NCBI RefSeq assembly: GCF_024623455.1
Contig: NZ_JANIPJ010000011.1
Location: 161,400 to 225,399 of the forward strand
Reading direction: 5' to 3'
DNA length: 64,000 nucleotides
From: Paenibacillus soyae
GTDB lineage: Bacteria > Bacillota > Bacilli > Paenibacillales > Paenibacillaceae
Every line of letters starts with the position of its first letter. The first letter of the stretch is position 1. The position numbers were made by a program, and so were the translations under genes. This document shows positions 33,915-42,600 of the stretch, piece by piece. The notes under the pieces are model-generated. The model was not told the DNA's origin and did no database searches. It was given only the letters and a program-made list of their open reading frames with translations.

Positions 33915-35877
33915 TAACCCGAAGGTGCCGCAGCTCGAGAAGGAAACCATGAGCCAAGAGGACATACAGGAGATGATCGGCAAATACGATCCCGATTTTA
34001 ATTTTCGGCGGCTGGAAGGCATCATGAGAGCCGTGACGTTCGGATTTGCCGTTTTGTTCTCGCTGTACCAGCTGTACGTCAGCTTCTTCACCCCGTTGCC
34101 GGATCAGGTGCATCGCGCGGTTCACCTTTCCTTCGGGTTGGGTCTTATATTTCTGCTGTATCCTTCCACGAAGAAAGGCCGGGACGGCCGAATCCCCTGG
34201 TATGATTATTTGTTATCCGTGCTGGGAATCGGAGTCGGATTGTATTGGCTCATGAACTATGAGGCGCTGTTCAACCGCATCGGGAATTTTACGACCTTGG
34301 ATATGGTCGTCGGCGGAGCGGCGGTGCTGCTTGTTCTGGTTGCCGCCCTCCGCGTGGTGGGAATAGCGATTGTATCGATCACGGTCGTTTTTCTGCTGTA
34401 TGCCTACTTCGGAGAGTACATGCCCGGGTTTCTGGAGCATAGAGGCGTATCGGTGGAACGGCTGATCAGCCAGATGTATTTTACGCCGGAGGGGATTTTG
34501 GGGACGCCGCTTATGGTTTCCGCCAGCTTTATTTTCCTCTTCCTGTTATTCGGTTCCTTCCTGGACAAAACGGGCGTTGGCGAGTACTTCAACGATCTCT
34601 CCTTGGTCATAGCGGGAAGGCGGATCGGCGGACCGGCCAAGGTTACGATTTTCTCCAGCGCGCTGCAAGGCACGATTAGCGGCAGCTCCGTCGCGAACGT
34701 GGTCACCTCCGGTGCTTTCACGATTCCGCTCATGAAGCGAATCGGGTACAGGCGCGAGTTTGCAGGGGCGGTTGAAGCCTCCTCCTCCACGGGCGGGCAA
34801 ATCATGCCTCCTATTATGGGCGCGGCCGCGTTTCTTATGGCGGAATTCACGAACACCCCTTATTATCAGGTGGCGCTCGCCGCGCTCATTCCGGCATTGC
34901 TCTACTTCACCGGAATTTGGATTATGGTGCACTTCGAGGCCAAGCGGCAGGGGCTGAGAGGGCTTCGCTCGGAGGAGCTGCCGAACCGCCGGGAGGTACT
35001 GAAAAACCTGTATCTACTGCTCCCGATTGTAGCGATTATCGGCTTTCTCATGTCCGGCATGTCCCCTGAGCGGGCGGCGATTTACGGCATTTTGTCCGTC
35101 ATCGCGGTTGGCGCCATCCGCAAGGCTACCCGTATGTCGGTTAAGGACATCCTATCCGCATTGGCCGCCGGGGCAAGATCCGCCCTAGGCGTGGTTGCCG
35201 CGACCGCTTGCGCGGGTATGATCGTCGGCGTCGTTACTTTAACGGGCATTGGCCTCAAATTCGCGAACGGCCTGCTCGACTTGGCGGGGGGCCTGCTGCT
35301 GCCCACGCTTATTCTCACGATGCTGGCAAGCTTGGTGCTTGGGATGGGAACGCCGACGACGGCCAACTATATTATTACGTCGACGATCGCCGCGCCGGCT
35401 ATAGTCGCCCTCGATTATCCGGTTCCGCTGCTCGCCGCCCACATGTTTGTCTTTTATTTCGGCATTGTGGCGGACATTACGCCGCCTGTCGCGCTCGCTT
35501 CTTATGCGGCCTCTGGCATAGCGAAATCCAAGCCGCTGAAGACGGGCGTGGAATCGACGCGCGTGGCGATTGCCGCTTTCATCATCCCATTCATCTTCGT
35601 CTATCAGCCGCAGCTGCTGCTCATCGATACCAACTGGCTGGAGGCAGCCGGCGTCACGCTTACCGCGGTGATCGGCATGATCGGCGTCGGAGCGGGCTTG
35701 ATCGGCTATTGGATACGGTCCTTGCACGTAATGGAACGGATTGTCGCTGTTGCTGCGGGGCTGCTGCTCATTATCCCGGGGCTTGTGACCGATCTGATCG
35801 GCTTCGGCACGCTTGGCGCCATGCTGGCGCTGCAGTATGCGCAGAGAAGGAAGCCGACGAGGGAGCTTGGCGGGTAA
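33907..35877 (+). CDS. TRAP transporter permease, fused 4TM/12TM type
   Basis: A 656-residue integral membrane protein combining the small (DctQ-like) and large (DctM-like) TRAP subunits, as is usual for TAXI systems. The first membrane helices start near residue 40. The DctM-like part from about 120 carries SALQGTISGSSVANVVTSGA, a sodium/substrate loop, VEASSSTGGQIMPPIMGAAA and GMGTPTTANYIITSTIAAPA. It starts with TTG at 33907, GGAGGG lying seven bases upstream. The transported substrate is unknown; the binding protein at 32359 sets it. Confidence 0.93.
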   Translation: MTDNPKVPQLEKETMSQEDIQEMIGKYDPDFNFRRLEGIMRAVTFGFAVLFSLYQLYVSFFTPLPDQVHRAVHLSFGLGLIFLLYPSTKKGRDGRIPWYDYLLSVLGIGVGLYWLMNYEALFNRIGNFTTLDMVVGGAAVLLVLVAALRVVGIAIVSITVVFLLYAYFGEYMPGFLEHRGVSVERLISQMYFTPEGILGTPLMVSASFIFLFLLFGSFLDKTGVGEYFNDLSLVIAGRRIGGPAKVTIFSSALQGTISGSSVANVVTSGAFTIPLMKRIGYRREFAGAVEASSSTGGQIMPPIMGAAAFLMAEFTNTPYYQVALAALIPALLYFTGIWIMVHFEAKRQGLRGLRSEELPNRREVLKNLYLLLPIVAIIGFLMSGMSPERAAIYGILSVIAVGAIRKATRMSVKDILSALAAGARSALGVVAATACAGMIVGVVTLTGIGLKFANGLLDLAGGLLLPTLILTMLASLVLGMGTPTTANYIITSTIAAPAIVALDYPVPLLAAHMFVFYFGIVADITPPVALASYAASGIAKSKPLKTGVESTRVAIAAFIIPFIFVYQPQLLLIDTNWLEAAGVTLTAVIGMIGVGAGLIGYWIRSLHVMERIVAVAAGLLLIIPGLVTDLIGFGTLGAMLALQYAQRRKPTRELGG

Positions 35878-35945
35878 GCGTGCCAGAAACGTCTAACTGA
35901 GCGTGACGAGGCAGTTTGGAGTAAATAAGCGTGCTAGAAACGTCT
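35875..35945 (+). repeat. Two direct repeats with 51-base period
   Basis: TAAGCGTGCCAGAAACGTCT (35875-35894) recurs at 35926-35945 with one difference, exactly 51 bases later. The first copy includes the permease stop codon. The unit does not resemble the 51-base array at 49237. Confidence 0.7.
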
Positions 35946-35980
35946 GCTCGTGAGGGTCTGAGGTAACAACTATCTTAATT

Positions 35981-36010
35981 AGGGCACCTCATTGTCAGAG
36001 GTGCCCTTTT
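35981..36010. terminator. Bidirectional terminator, TRAP operon and kinase
   Basis: AGGGCACCTC pairs with GAGGTGCCCT, with T on the right and A/T on the left. Confidence 0.85.
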
Positions 36011-36026
36011 AAGTTAAGCATCATAC

Positions 36027-36905
36027 TTACAGCCGCCTGTAATCCCGAATAATGGTGTCTATCGCATTCCTTCCCCATGTCGAAAGCTCCGAGCCCTTCT
36101 CGTTCCAAGCATAAGTAATGAGCGCTTTCCATAGAGCCCAGCCGCGCGCACGATCAACCGTAGCCTCATCGAAGTCCATCAGCTTCAGGAACAACCGGCG
36201 GCTATCGTCGTCGAAAAAGTTCCAGGCCATGACCAGATCGCTCGAAGGATCGCCTACGCCCATCGTCCCGAAATCAATAACGCCGCACAGCCGGCCGTCT
36301 CGGACAAGCAGATTGCCTACGGCTACGTCGCCATGCAGCCATACCGGCGCGGACTGGTAGCTGGTCGCAAGGGAGAGCTCCCATATTTCCGTGAGCAGCT
36401 TGCTGTCGTACTGGCCGGCGACCGCTTCGATGACAGCCCTCGTATTCTCATCATAGACCGCGAGGCTACCTCCCCGATGGAAGTTCTGGATGCCTGCCGG
36501 TATGCCGTTGCTTGCGTCGATCGCCTCCAGCTCCTTCAGAAAACCGGCCAAGTCCTCGGCAAACTCGTTCGGATCGCCGATGTTGTCATGCGTGACGGTG
36601 TCTCCGTCAATCCAGCTGTTGATGGACCAAGGAAAAGGATATTCCTCCGTAGGCTCTCCTTTGGCGATGGGAGCCGGGATGGGCAGCGACAAGAGAGGCT
36701 TGAAAACCGGAAGCCACGTCAGCTCCTTCTCGACGGCCGAAGCGTAGCGCTCGTGGCTCGGCAGACGAACGGTCATCTCGTCGCCCAGCCGAAAAGTGCG
36801 GTTGTCATGGCCGCTTTTCTCAACAGGTTGTATAGATAGATGCTTCCATTGCGGAAATTGGCTATGGACTAACCGGCGAACCCGCTCAACGGTAATTTCG
36901 ATCAT
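36027..36905 (-). CDS. Aminoglycoside phosphotransferase (APH)-family kinase
   Basis: A 292-residue protein-kinase-like fold enzyme. The catalytic loop is VWLHGDVAVGNLLV (HGD-x3-GN) and the metal-binding motif is CGVIDFGTMGVGDPSSDLVM. PFPWSINSWIDGDTVTHDN lies at the hinge. This form is common among chromosomal APH-like proteins, and the sequence alone does not show that it confers aminoglycoside resistance; the substrate could be another small molecule. It is monocistronic and convergent with the TRAP operon. Confidence 0.88.
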   Translation of the reverse strand: MIEITVERVRRLVHSQFPQWKHLSIQPVEKSGHDNRTFRLGDEMTVRLPSHERYASAVEKELTWLPVFKPLLSLPIPAPIAKGEPTEEYPFPWSINSWIDGDTVTHDNIGDPNEFAEDLAGFLKELEAIDASNGIPAGIQNFHRGGSLAVYDENTRAVIEAVAGQYDSKLLTEIWELSLATSYQSAPVWLHGDVAVGNLLVRDGRLCGVIDFGTMGVGDPSSDLVMAWNFFDDDSRRLFLKLMDFDEATVDRARGWALWKALITYAWNEKGSELSTWGRNAIDTIIRDYRRL

Positions 36906-37023
36906 ACGCTCACCTCATTCCTAGAGTAATTCCATCATACGCCGTTCCTCTGAACCACTTCAAAGCATAAAACCAATTGAGAAAAACTCTACCGGAGTCC
37001 TTCGAGGATGACCAGAATGCGGC

Positions 37024-37066
37024 AAAAAAAATCTGCCCGAAATCCTCAAGAGGACTTCGGGCAGAT
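37024..37066 (-). terminator. Terminator of the aldolase gene
   Basis: On the minus strand ATCTGCCCGAAGTCCT pairs with AGGATTTCGGGCAGAT (one mismatch) and runs into seven T. Confidence 0.88.
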
Positions 37067-37087
37067 AAAAGGCATAAGCCTGTTCGA

Positions 37088-37945
37088 TTAAGCTTTGTTG
37101 GAAGAACCGAACTCGCGGATCTTGCCGATAACCGTTTGTTTGATCGCTTCGCGGCCTGGGCCGATGAATTTGCGCGGATCGTAAACTTCGGAGTCGGAAG
37201 CCAGAACTTCGCGAACCGTCTTCGTGAACGCGATTTGGTTCTCTGTGTTCACGTTGATCTTAGCCGTGCCGAGCGAGATGGATTTTTTGATTTGCTCGGT
37301 TGGGATGCCTGTGCCGCCATGAAGAACGAGCGGAAGCTTGATCGTTTGGCAGATCTCTTCCATCTCTTTGAAGCCCAGGTTCGGCTCGCCTTTGTAAGGG
37401 CCGTGTACGGAGCCCAGAGCAGGAGCGAGGCAGTCGATGCCCGTACGTTGTACAAGCTCGAAGCACTCCTTCGGATCCGCGTAGATAACGCCGTCAGCGA
37501 TGACGTCGTCTTCTTGTCCGCCGACTGTGCCGAGCTCGGCTTCAACGGAAACGCCTTTGGAATGCGCGTATTCTACGACTTTCTTCGTTGTTTCCACGTT
37601 CTCTTCGAACGGATGGTGGGAAGCGTCGATCATTACGGAAGTGAAGCCTGCGTCGATCGCGGCTTTACACTTGTCGAAGCTGGAGCCGTGGTCGAGGTGG
37701 ATTGCTACAGGAACCGTAATTTTTTGCTCTTCGATCAGGGCTTGTACGAAAGCCGTAATGACTTTGAAGCCGCCCATATACTTAGCCGCGCCTTCGGATA
37801 CGCCGAGGATAACCGGGGATTGCTCGGTTTGAGCGGCGTCGAGGATCGCTTGCGTCCACTCGAGGTTGTTGATGTTGAACTGACCTACTGCGTAACCTCC
37901 TGCTAGCGCTTTGTTCAGCATGTCCTTCATGGATTCCAATGCCAT
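37088..37945 (-). CDS. fbaA: Class II fructose-1,6-bisphosphate aldolase
   Basis: A 285-residue zinc-dependent aldolase of glycolysis and gluconeogenesis. Metal and catalytic motifs are visible: [68 protein letters not shown] and [11 protein letters not shown], with the phosphate-binding [16 protein letters not shown]. Length and order match the Bacillus FbaA. TAGGAGGC lies eight bases before the ATG. It is transcribed alone here. Codon use is highly biased, as expected for an abundant enzyme. Confidence 0.97.
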   Translation of the reverse strand: MALESMKDMLNKALAGGYAVGQFNINNLEWTQAILDAAQTEQSPVILGVSEGAAKYMGGFKVITAFVQALIEEQKITVPVAIHLDHGSSFDKCKAAIDAGFTSVMIDASHHPFEENVETTKKVVEYAHSKGVSVEAELGTVGGQEDDVIADGVIYADPKECFELVQRTGIDCLAPALGSVHGPYKGEPNLGFKEMEEICQTIKLPLVLHGGTGIPTEQIKKSISLGTAKINVNTENQIAFTKTVREVLASDSEVYDPRKFIGPGREAIKQTVIGKIREFGSSNKA

Positions 37946-38371
37946 TGTTGATTGCCTCCTACACTGTTTTTAAGATCATTGCTCTATGGTCTTGCCGTTA
38001 GCTCCGATCGGCTGCGGTCTGAGGGATCCTTCTTTGCGGTTAGCTCCCAGCAGGCTCGTCTTCCAATCTCCTGCCCACTTGCCATTCAATTGTTTATTAT
38101 ACATGATCTTTCCGAATTTAGCCGTATTTCAACGCGAAAAAACGAGATTTTTCCTGTATTTTTATTGCGTTAGGGCGTGAAAGCGTTACCTTCTGGAAAA
38201 TGAAGGATGTTACATGGGCGCTGCCGATAATCGGCCTTTCCTAAGCGAAGGCTCAGGGCGCTAAAAGGTCGGCTTAACCTTGAATTTCGACCGCTTAGCC
38301 GAAACGCGTTTCCTCCTTGCAGGCCCCGATTAGATTAAGGGATATAAAGCAGGAAGCGAGGGGAGGTTCAT
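37946..38371. other. Intergenic region upstream of fbaA
   Basis: A TATAAT on the minus strand at 38096-38101, preceded by TG, is the best -10 candidate for fbaA, but no good -35 box stands at 17 bases. TGAAAGCGTTACC at 38178-38190 weakly resembles a cre site. No coding region was recognised here. Confidence 0.4.
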
Positions 38372-38425
38372 ATGAAAAAAGGGATGCGTGTTGGATGTAC
38401 CGGCGGGATTGGCACAAATGTTTGA
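38372..38425 (+). pseudogene. Truncated gene start (17 codons) before the toxin-antitoxin pair
   Basis: GGGGAGG precedes an ATG with good spacing, and the frame reads MKKGMRVGCTGGIGTNV before a stop. The glycine-rich run resembles the beginning of a nucleotide-binding protein, but it is too short to identify. Sequence becomes clearly AT-rich right after GGCACAAATG, and the toxin-antitoxin promoter follows. It is probably the 5' stub of a gene interrupted when the toxin-antitoxin segment arrived. Confidence 0.4.
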
Positions 38426-38449
38426 AATATCTGATTGTAAGTGATAAAT

Positions 38450-38478
38450 TTGAAGTAATACTTTTATTGCTGTATTAC
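38450..38478 (+). promoter_or_regulatory. Promoter and inverted-repeat operator of the AbrB/PIN pair
   Basis: TTGAAG (38450-38455), a 17-base spacer and TATTAC (38473-38478). The inverted repeat GTAATAC-N10-GTATTAC (38455-38478) covers the end of the -35 box through the -10 box, a good arrangement for autorepression by the antitoxin. Confidence 0.55.
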
Positions 38479-38508
38479 AATGATCTGACATGAGGGAGGT
38501 TGTTAACC

Positions 38509-38784
38509 ATGCAAAGACACTTTACAGGCAAATTGACTAGCAAAGGTCAGTTAACGATACCGGCAGAATTGCGGAATCAATGGGGACTAGAGGAGGGTGA
38601 CAGATTGATGATAGAAATTGATGATGAAACGGGGCAAGTAATCAGTATGAAGCCGCAGAAAAAGAGGTCCATCAGAGAATCGGTCGGACTGCTAAAAACG
38701 AATATCAAATATGATGAACATGCTATCAATGACGCAATCGGCGCAGAAGTGAGCGCAAACTACTTAAGGAGTATCGAACGTTGA
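38509..38784 (+). CDS. AbrB/MazE-type antitoxin
   Basis: A 91-residue protein. The N-terminal swapped-hairpin AbrB domain reads KLTSKGQLTIPAELRNQWGL followed by EEGDRLMIEI. The C-terminal tail (from about residue 50) should wrap the toxin. ATG 38509 has GAGGGAGG nine bases upstream; the frame is also open from TTG 38500, which abuts that site. It overlaps the PIN gene by four bases (TTGA). It should neutralise the PIN nuclease and repress the operon. Confidence 0.9.
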   Translation: MQRHFTGKLTSKGQLTIPAELRNQWGLEEGDRLMIEIDDETGQVISMKPQKKRSIRESVGLLKTNIKYDEHAINDAIGAEVSANYLRSIER

Positions 38785-39182
38785 GACAAACTCTCCTTTC
38801 GGATACCAACATCATCCTTCGGCTATTATTGAATGATGACGCGGAACAGACAGAAGCCATAGTAAAACTGTTTGAAGAAGAGAAGATTACTCTTGTCGTA
38901 ACAGCGCCGGTAGTCGCAGAGGCATGTTGGACCCTGAAGGCTTATTACAAATTTTCTAGACAGGAAATAGCTTCCGCTCTGCTCGATCTTCTCGACCATG
39001 AAGATATTTCCGTTGAACAGGCTTTGATTGCTGCAATTGAAGTACATGGAGCGAAGAACGTGGATCTTGTTGACGCGTATCTATCTGAGAAGGCCAAAAT
39101 GGACAAGCAGCCCGTTCTTACATGGGATAAGGATTTCAAAAAGCTTGGTTGCGAGTATTACAAACCCAATGAGCTTTTGTAA
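38781..39182 (+). CDS. PIN-domain ribonuclease toxin
   Basis: A 133-residue PIN domain. Acidic active-site residues are seen as D8 in LLSDTNIILRLL, E47 in APVVAEACWTL, D95 in NVDLVDAYLSEKA, and a later acidic residue in LTWDKDFKKLG. It begins with TTG at 38781, overlapping the antitoxin stop, so translation is coupled. VapC-like PIN toxins cleave tRNA or other RNA; the exact target is unknown. The base composition is lower in GC than the surroundings, suggesting acquisition. Confidence 0.9.
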   Translation: MRQTLLSDTNIILRLLLNDDAEQTEAIVKLFEEEKITLVVTAPVVAEACWTLKAYYKFSRQEIASALLDLLDHEDISVEQALIAAIEVHGAKNVDLVDAYLSEKAKMDKQPVLTWDKDFKKLGCEYYKPNELL

Positions 39183-39231
39183 GTACATAACAGCATGGTT
39201 AGATGTTGTTAATTGACGTTATTAACAGGTT

Positions 39232-39280
39232 ACGCAAAAACACCCCTCACATCCTCGAGATGTCAGGGGTGTTTTTGCGT
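39232..39280. terminator. Bidirectional terminator, PIN toxin and small peptide gene
   Basis: A long hairpin: ACGCAAAAACACCCCTCACA pairs with TGTCAGGGGTGTTTTTGCGT (one mismatch) around nine bases. It ends transcription from both sides. Confidence 0.85.
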
Positions 39281-39292
39281 GACCTAGGGCCC

Positions 39293-39451
39293 TTAAACTT
39301 CGGGTTTGGCCTCGGCTTTCATGGCGTAAACCGTTCCGGCTTTGAAAGCCTCCGGCTTCGCTTCGGCTTTTGCCGCAAACGCGGGCATCGCCGCGCCGAA
39401 TACCAGAGCCATTCCTAATACCGCAGTAACGGCAAACTTCCACTTTTTCAT
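39293..39451 (-). CDS. Small secreted peptide precursor with KAEAKPE repeats
   Basis: A 52-residue ORF: a signal peptide (MKKWKFAVTAVLGMALVFGA followed by AMPAFA) and a predicted 26-residue mature peptide beginning AKAEAKPEAF and ending YAMKAEAKPEV. KAEAKPE occurs twice, separated by AFKAGTVYAM. AAAAGGA lies nine bases before ATG 39451; ATG 39457 and 39460 abut it and are less likely. It is divergent from the giant RHS protein, with a 40-base palindrome between. No family was recognised. It could be a signalling peptide, a wall-associated peptide or a peptide matched to the RHS protein. Confidence 0.7.
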   Translation of the reverse strand: MKKWKFAVTAVLGMALVFGAAMPAFAAKAEAKPEAFKAGTVYAMKAEAKPEV

Positions 39452-39517
39452 GATCATCATTCCTTTTCCGTATGGTTGATGAAGCCGCTGAGCTTGCGGC
39501 CCCCGCTTTCGTTCTCA

Positions 39518-39546
39518 GTATAAGGGGCAGCCGGCCTTGCGCATAA
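39518..39546 (-). promoter_or_regulatory. Candidate promoter of the small peptide gene
   Basis: On the minus strand: TTATGC, a 17-base spacer and TATACT. The 40-base palindrome (39547-39586) abuts its -35 side. Confidence 0.4.
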
Positions 39547-39586
39547 GGATGAACTTTTCTCACCCCGGGGTGAAAAAAGTTCATCC
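39547..39586. promoter_or_regulatory. 40-base palindrome between the peptide gene and the RHS gene
   Basis: The arms GGATGAACTTTTCTCACCCC and GGGGTGAAAAAAGTTCATCC are complementary except for one pair and have no loop. It lies in the divergent promoter region: 96 bases from the peptide start and 91 from the RHS start. A TATAAT for the RHS gene stands at 39610-39615. The position suits an operator for a dimeric or tetrameric regulator. Confidence 0.6.
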
Positions 39587-39676
39587 TCCCTGAAGCTCCC
39601 CGATGACCCTATAATTCGATAGGGAACAACTCAATGACTCTGACGACTACCACTATTAAGAGGGGGAGATTAAATA

Positions 39677-42600
39677 ATGTTATTCGAACGCGCAAGGAAA
39701 AGAGGGCCGCGGCCGATCATGTTGTGGCTCATTGGTTTGATGCTGTTCAACAGCGTATTTCCTGCTGCGGCGGCAAGCGCCGACGACAACGGGGCTGCCG
39801 GCTCCGCTGCGGTTGAAGATTTTACGGTGAGCGCGGCGGCGGAGAAGAATGCCGTGAAAACCGGGGAGCAAGCGGCCGTGACCGTCAAGGTTGCCGCGAA
39901 GGTGGACCGGGAAGCGGCGGTGAGCCTGCAGGTGAAGGGGCCGGCGGGCAACGTGGTTGCGCGGCAGCTCTATCCGAAGGTGCTATTCGCCTCGGGATCG
40001 GAGCAAAGCTACGCGTTTGCCTGGCAGGTGCCGGATGCGGTGCCGACCGGGAGCTACGCCGTCGAGATTCTCGTGACGGATGCCGAGCGGAAGGTAACGT
40101 ATGTAGAGAAAACGGAGGCGTTGGTGCTGGAGGTGCAATCGCCGGTGGACCCGCCGAAGCCGAACAAGAGAGCGGCTTATACGGCAGCAGCCGTAACCGG
40201 ACGGAACATCGTGAAGGCCGGAGAGCCTATGTCGGGTACGGCTATGGTGACGAGCTCGCACGATACGACCGTGCAAGTGAAGGTGGAGCTGTTCAATGCC
40301 AAAGGTGATAAGCTGTACAGCCAGACATACGACAATCAATCGATGCTAGCGAAGAAAAGATATCTGTTCCCGATCGAATGGACGGTGCCGGAGGATGCGA
40401 AGCCCGGTCTCCATAAAGCAATCGTGAGCGTAAGCAAGCCGGGCGGCGGCGAGCTATACGAAAGGAATCTGCTCAGCGGATTTTTTGTCGTGACGAAGCA
40501 AGGCAACATTCATGTCGGCGACACGAGCGCGCCGGCTGTTCCGGCGGGACTTGTCGCCGAGGAAGCGGGCGACGGCTTCGTGAAGCTTCGCTGGAGCCCG
40601 GTGAAGACGCTGGATACGGCCGGCTACAAGGTGTATGTGAACGGCACGGAAGCGGGCTGGAGCCGCGAGGTTCATGCGGGACAGGAAGCCTCTTATACAG
40701 TAGCCGAATTGAAGAACGGCACGGCTTATCAGTTCGCCGTGACGGCGATAGACCTGGCCGGTAACGAGTCGTCGAAGTCGAAGACGACGGGCGCCACGCC
40801 GATCGACAGGATCGCTCCCGCAGCTCCGCAAGGCTTGACGGCCACCGCGGGAGACGGGGCCGTCACGTTATCCTGGACAGCCAACACGGAGAAAGATCTC
40901 GCCGGCTACAAGCTGTTCAGCTCGACGGACGGCGGCACGACATGGGATGCCGGCATTCATCTCGGTATTGAAACCGGCTATACCGCAAGCGGACTGAGCA
41001 ATGGCACAGCCTATACGTTCGCACTTGCGGCATATGATACATCGGATAATGGTTCGCCGAAATCCGCTCCCGCAACGGCGACGCCGGCTGACCGGACAGC
41101 TCCAGGGGCGCCTCTGGAGATAGCAGCCGAAGCGCAGGATGGAGCGGTCATCGTTCGCTGGTCGGCTGTTGGGGCGGCGGATTTGGCAGGGTACTCGCTT
41201 TATGTCTCCGAGGATGGCGGCGCGACCTGGAGACCTGGTATTGCAGCGGGCCATGCGCTTGAATATACCGTAACCGGCTTAACCAACGATACGGAATATA
41301 CCTTTGCCGTAACGGCGAAGGATCAAGTCGGCAACGAGTCGGGGAAATCGGTCCATGCGAAGGCGACGCCTGTCGACGGGGCTGCTCCGTCCGCGCCATC
41401 CGGGTTAGCGGCGGAAGCGGGCGACGCTCAAGTTACGCTGCGCTGGACGGTCGCATCCGCGGAGGATGGCGTACAAGGCTACAACGTCTACGTATCCGAG
41501 GACGGCGGAAGCACGTGGCTGGCACCTGTGAACGCCGGCCAAGTCTCAGAATATATCGTGAGCGGCTTAACGAACGATACGGCGTATTCCTTTGCCGTTA
41601 CCGCATTCGATGCCGAAGGCAACGAGTCCGCGAAGTCGGAGCCGGCGGCGGCTACGCCGAAAGGCTCCGGCGGCACGGGGGATCAGACACCGCCGGCCGC
41701 GCCGGTCATTATGATGAGCATGGCGGAGAGCAACGGCGCCGTCCTGGTATGGGCAGCAGTTGAGGAAGCCGATCTCGCAAAGTACAAGATTTACAAATCG
41801 ACGGACGACGGCGCGACTTGGGATTCCGGTTTGGATGTCGGCCCGGTCACGATGCATTTCTATCAGGGGCTGCAAGGCGGCATTCCTTATACGTTTGCCA
41901 TCACGGCCGTCGATACAAGCGGCAACGAATCGGTGAAATCGGCTACGGTAACGGTAACGCCGATTGTCGGCCCCGACCGAACGCCGCCTGCCGTTCCGGC
42001 CGGTGTGACGGCCGCCGCGGGAAGCAAAACCATCACCGTATCCTGGAGCCCGGTGTCCGATGCGGACCTGCAAAACTACTACGTTTATGTAACGAATACG
42101 TCGACGGGCGGATTTAACCGAATCTATGCCGGCACGGAAACGTTCTATCAAGTCGTGAATCTGACGAACGGGGTCGAGTACTCGGTTCAAGTGACCGCCG
42201 TAGACGTCATGAACAATGAATCGGCCAGATCCGCCGCTGTCACGGCCACGCCAAGCAGCGAGGATACGACGGCGCCTTCGGTGCCAACGGGCCTTCGAAT
42301 AACGGATGTCCGGGACGGCATGCTGTCTCTGGCTTGGAACGAGGCATCGGATGAAGATAAAGCTTATTACAACGTCTACGTATCCACGGATAACGGCGCG
42401 ACCTGGCGTCCCGCTCAGATGGCAAGATCGGCGGCTTTCCTGGCCAACGGTTTGACGAACGGCACGCGCTATACGTTCGCTGTTACGACGGTGGACGCGA
42501 ATGACAACGAATCGGCGAAATCCGGTCTCGTCGGCGGCACGCCAAGCAAATATATCGTTCCGCAAGGCTTGACCGCCAGCGCGGGCGACAAGGAAGTGAA

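Noticed and set aside
36027..36905. Calling the APH-like gene an antibiotic resistance gene
   Set aside because: The motifs show only kinase fold and chemistry; chromosomal members act on many substrates and no mobile context is present.
38178..38191. cre site upstream of fbaA
   Set aside because: It matches TGAAAGCG but misses conserved right-arm bases, and it lies about 230 bases from the aldolase gene with no promoter link.
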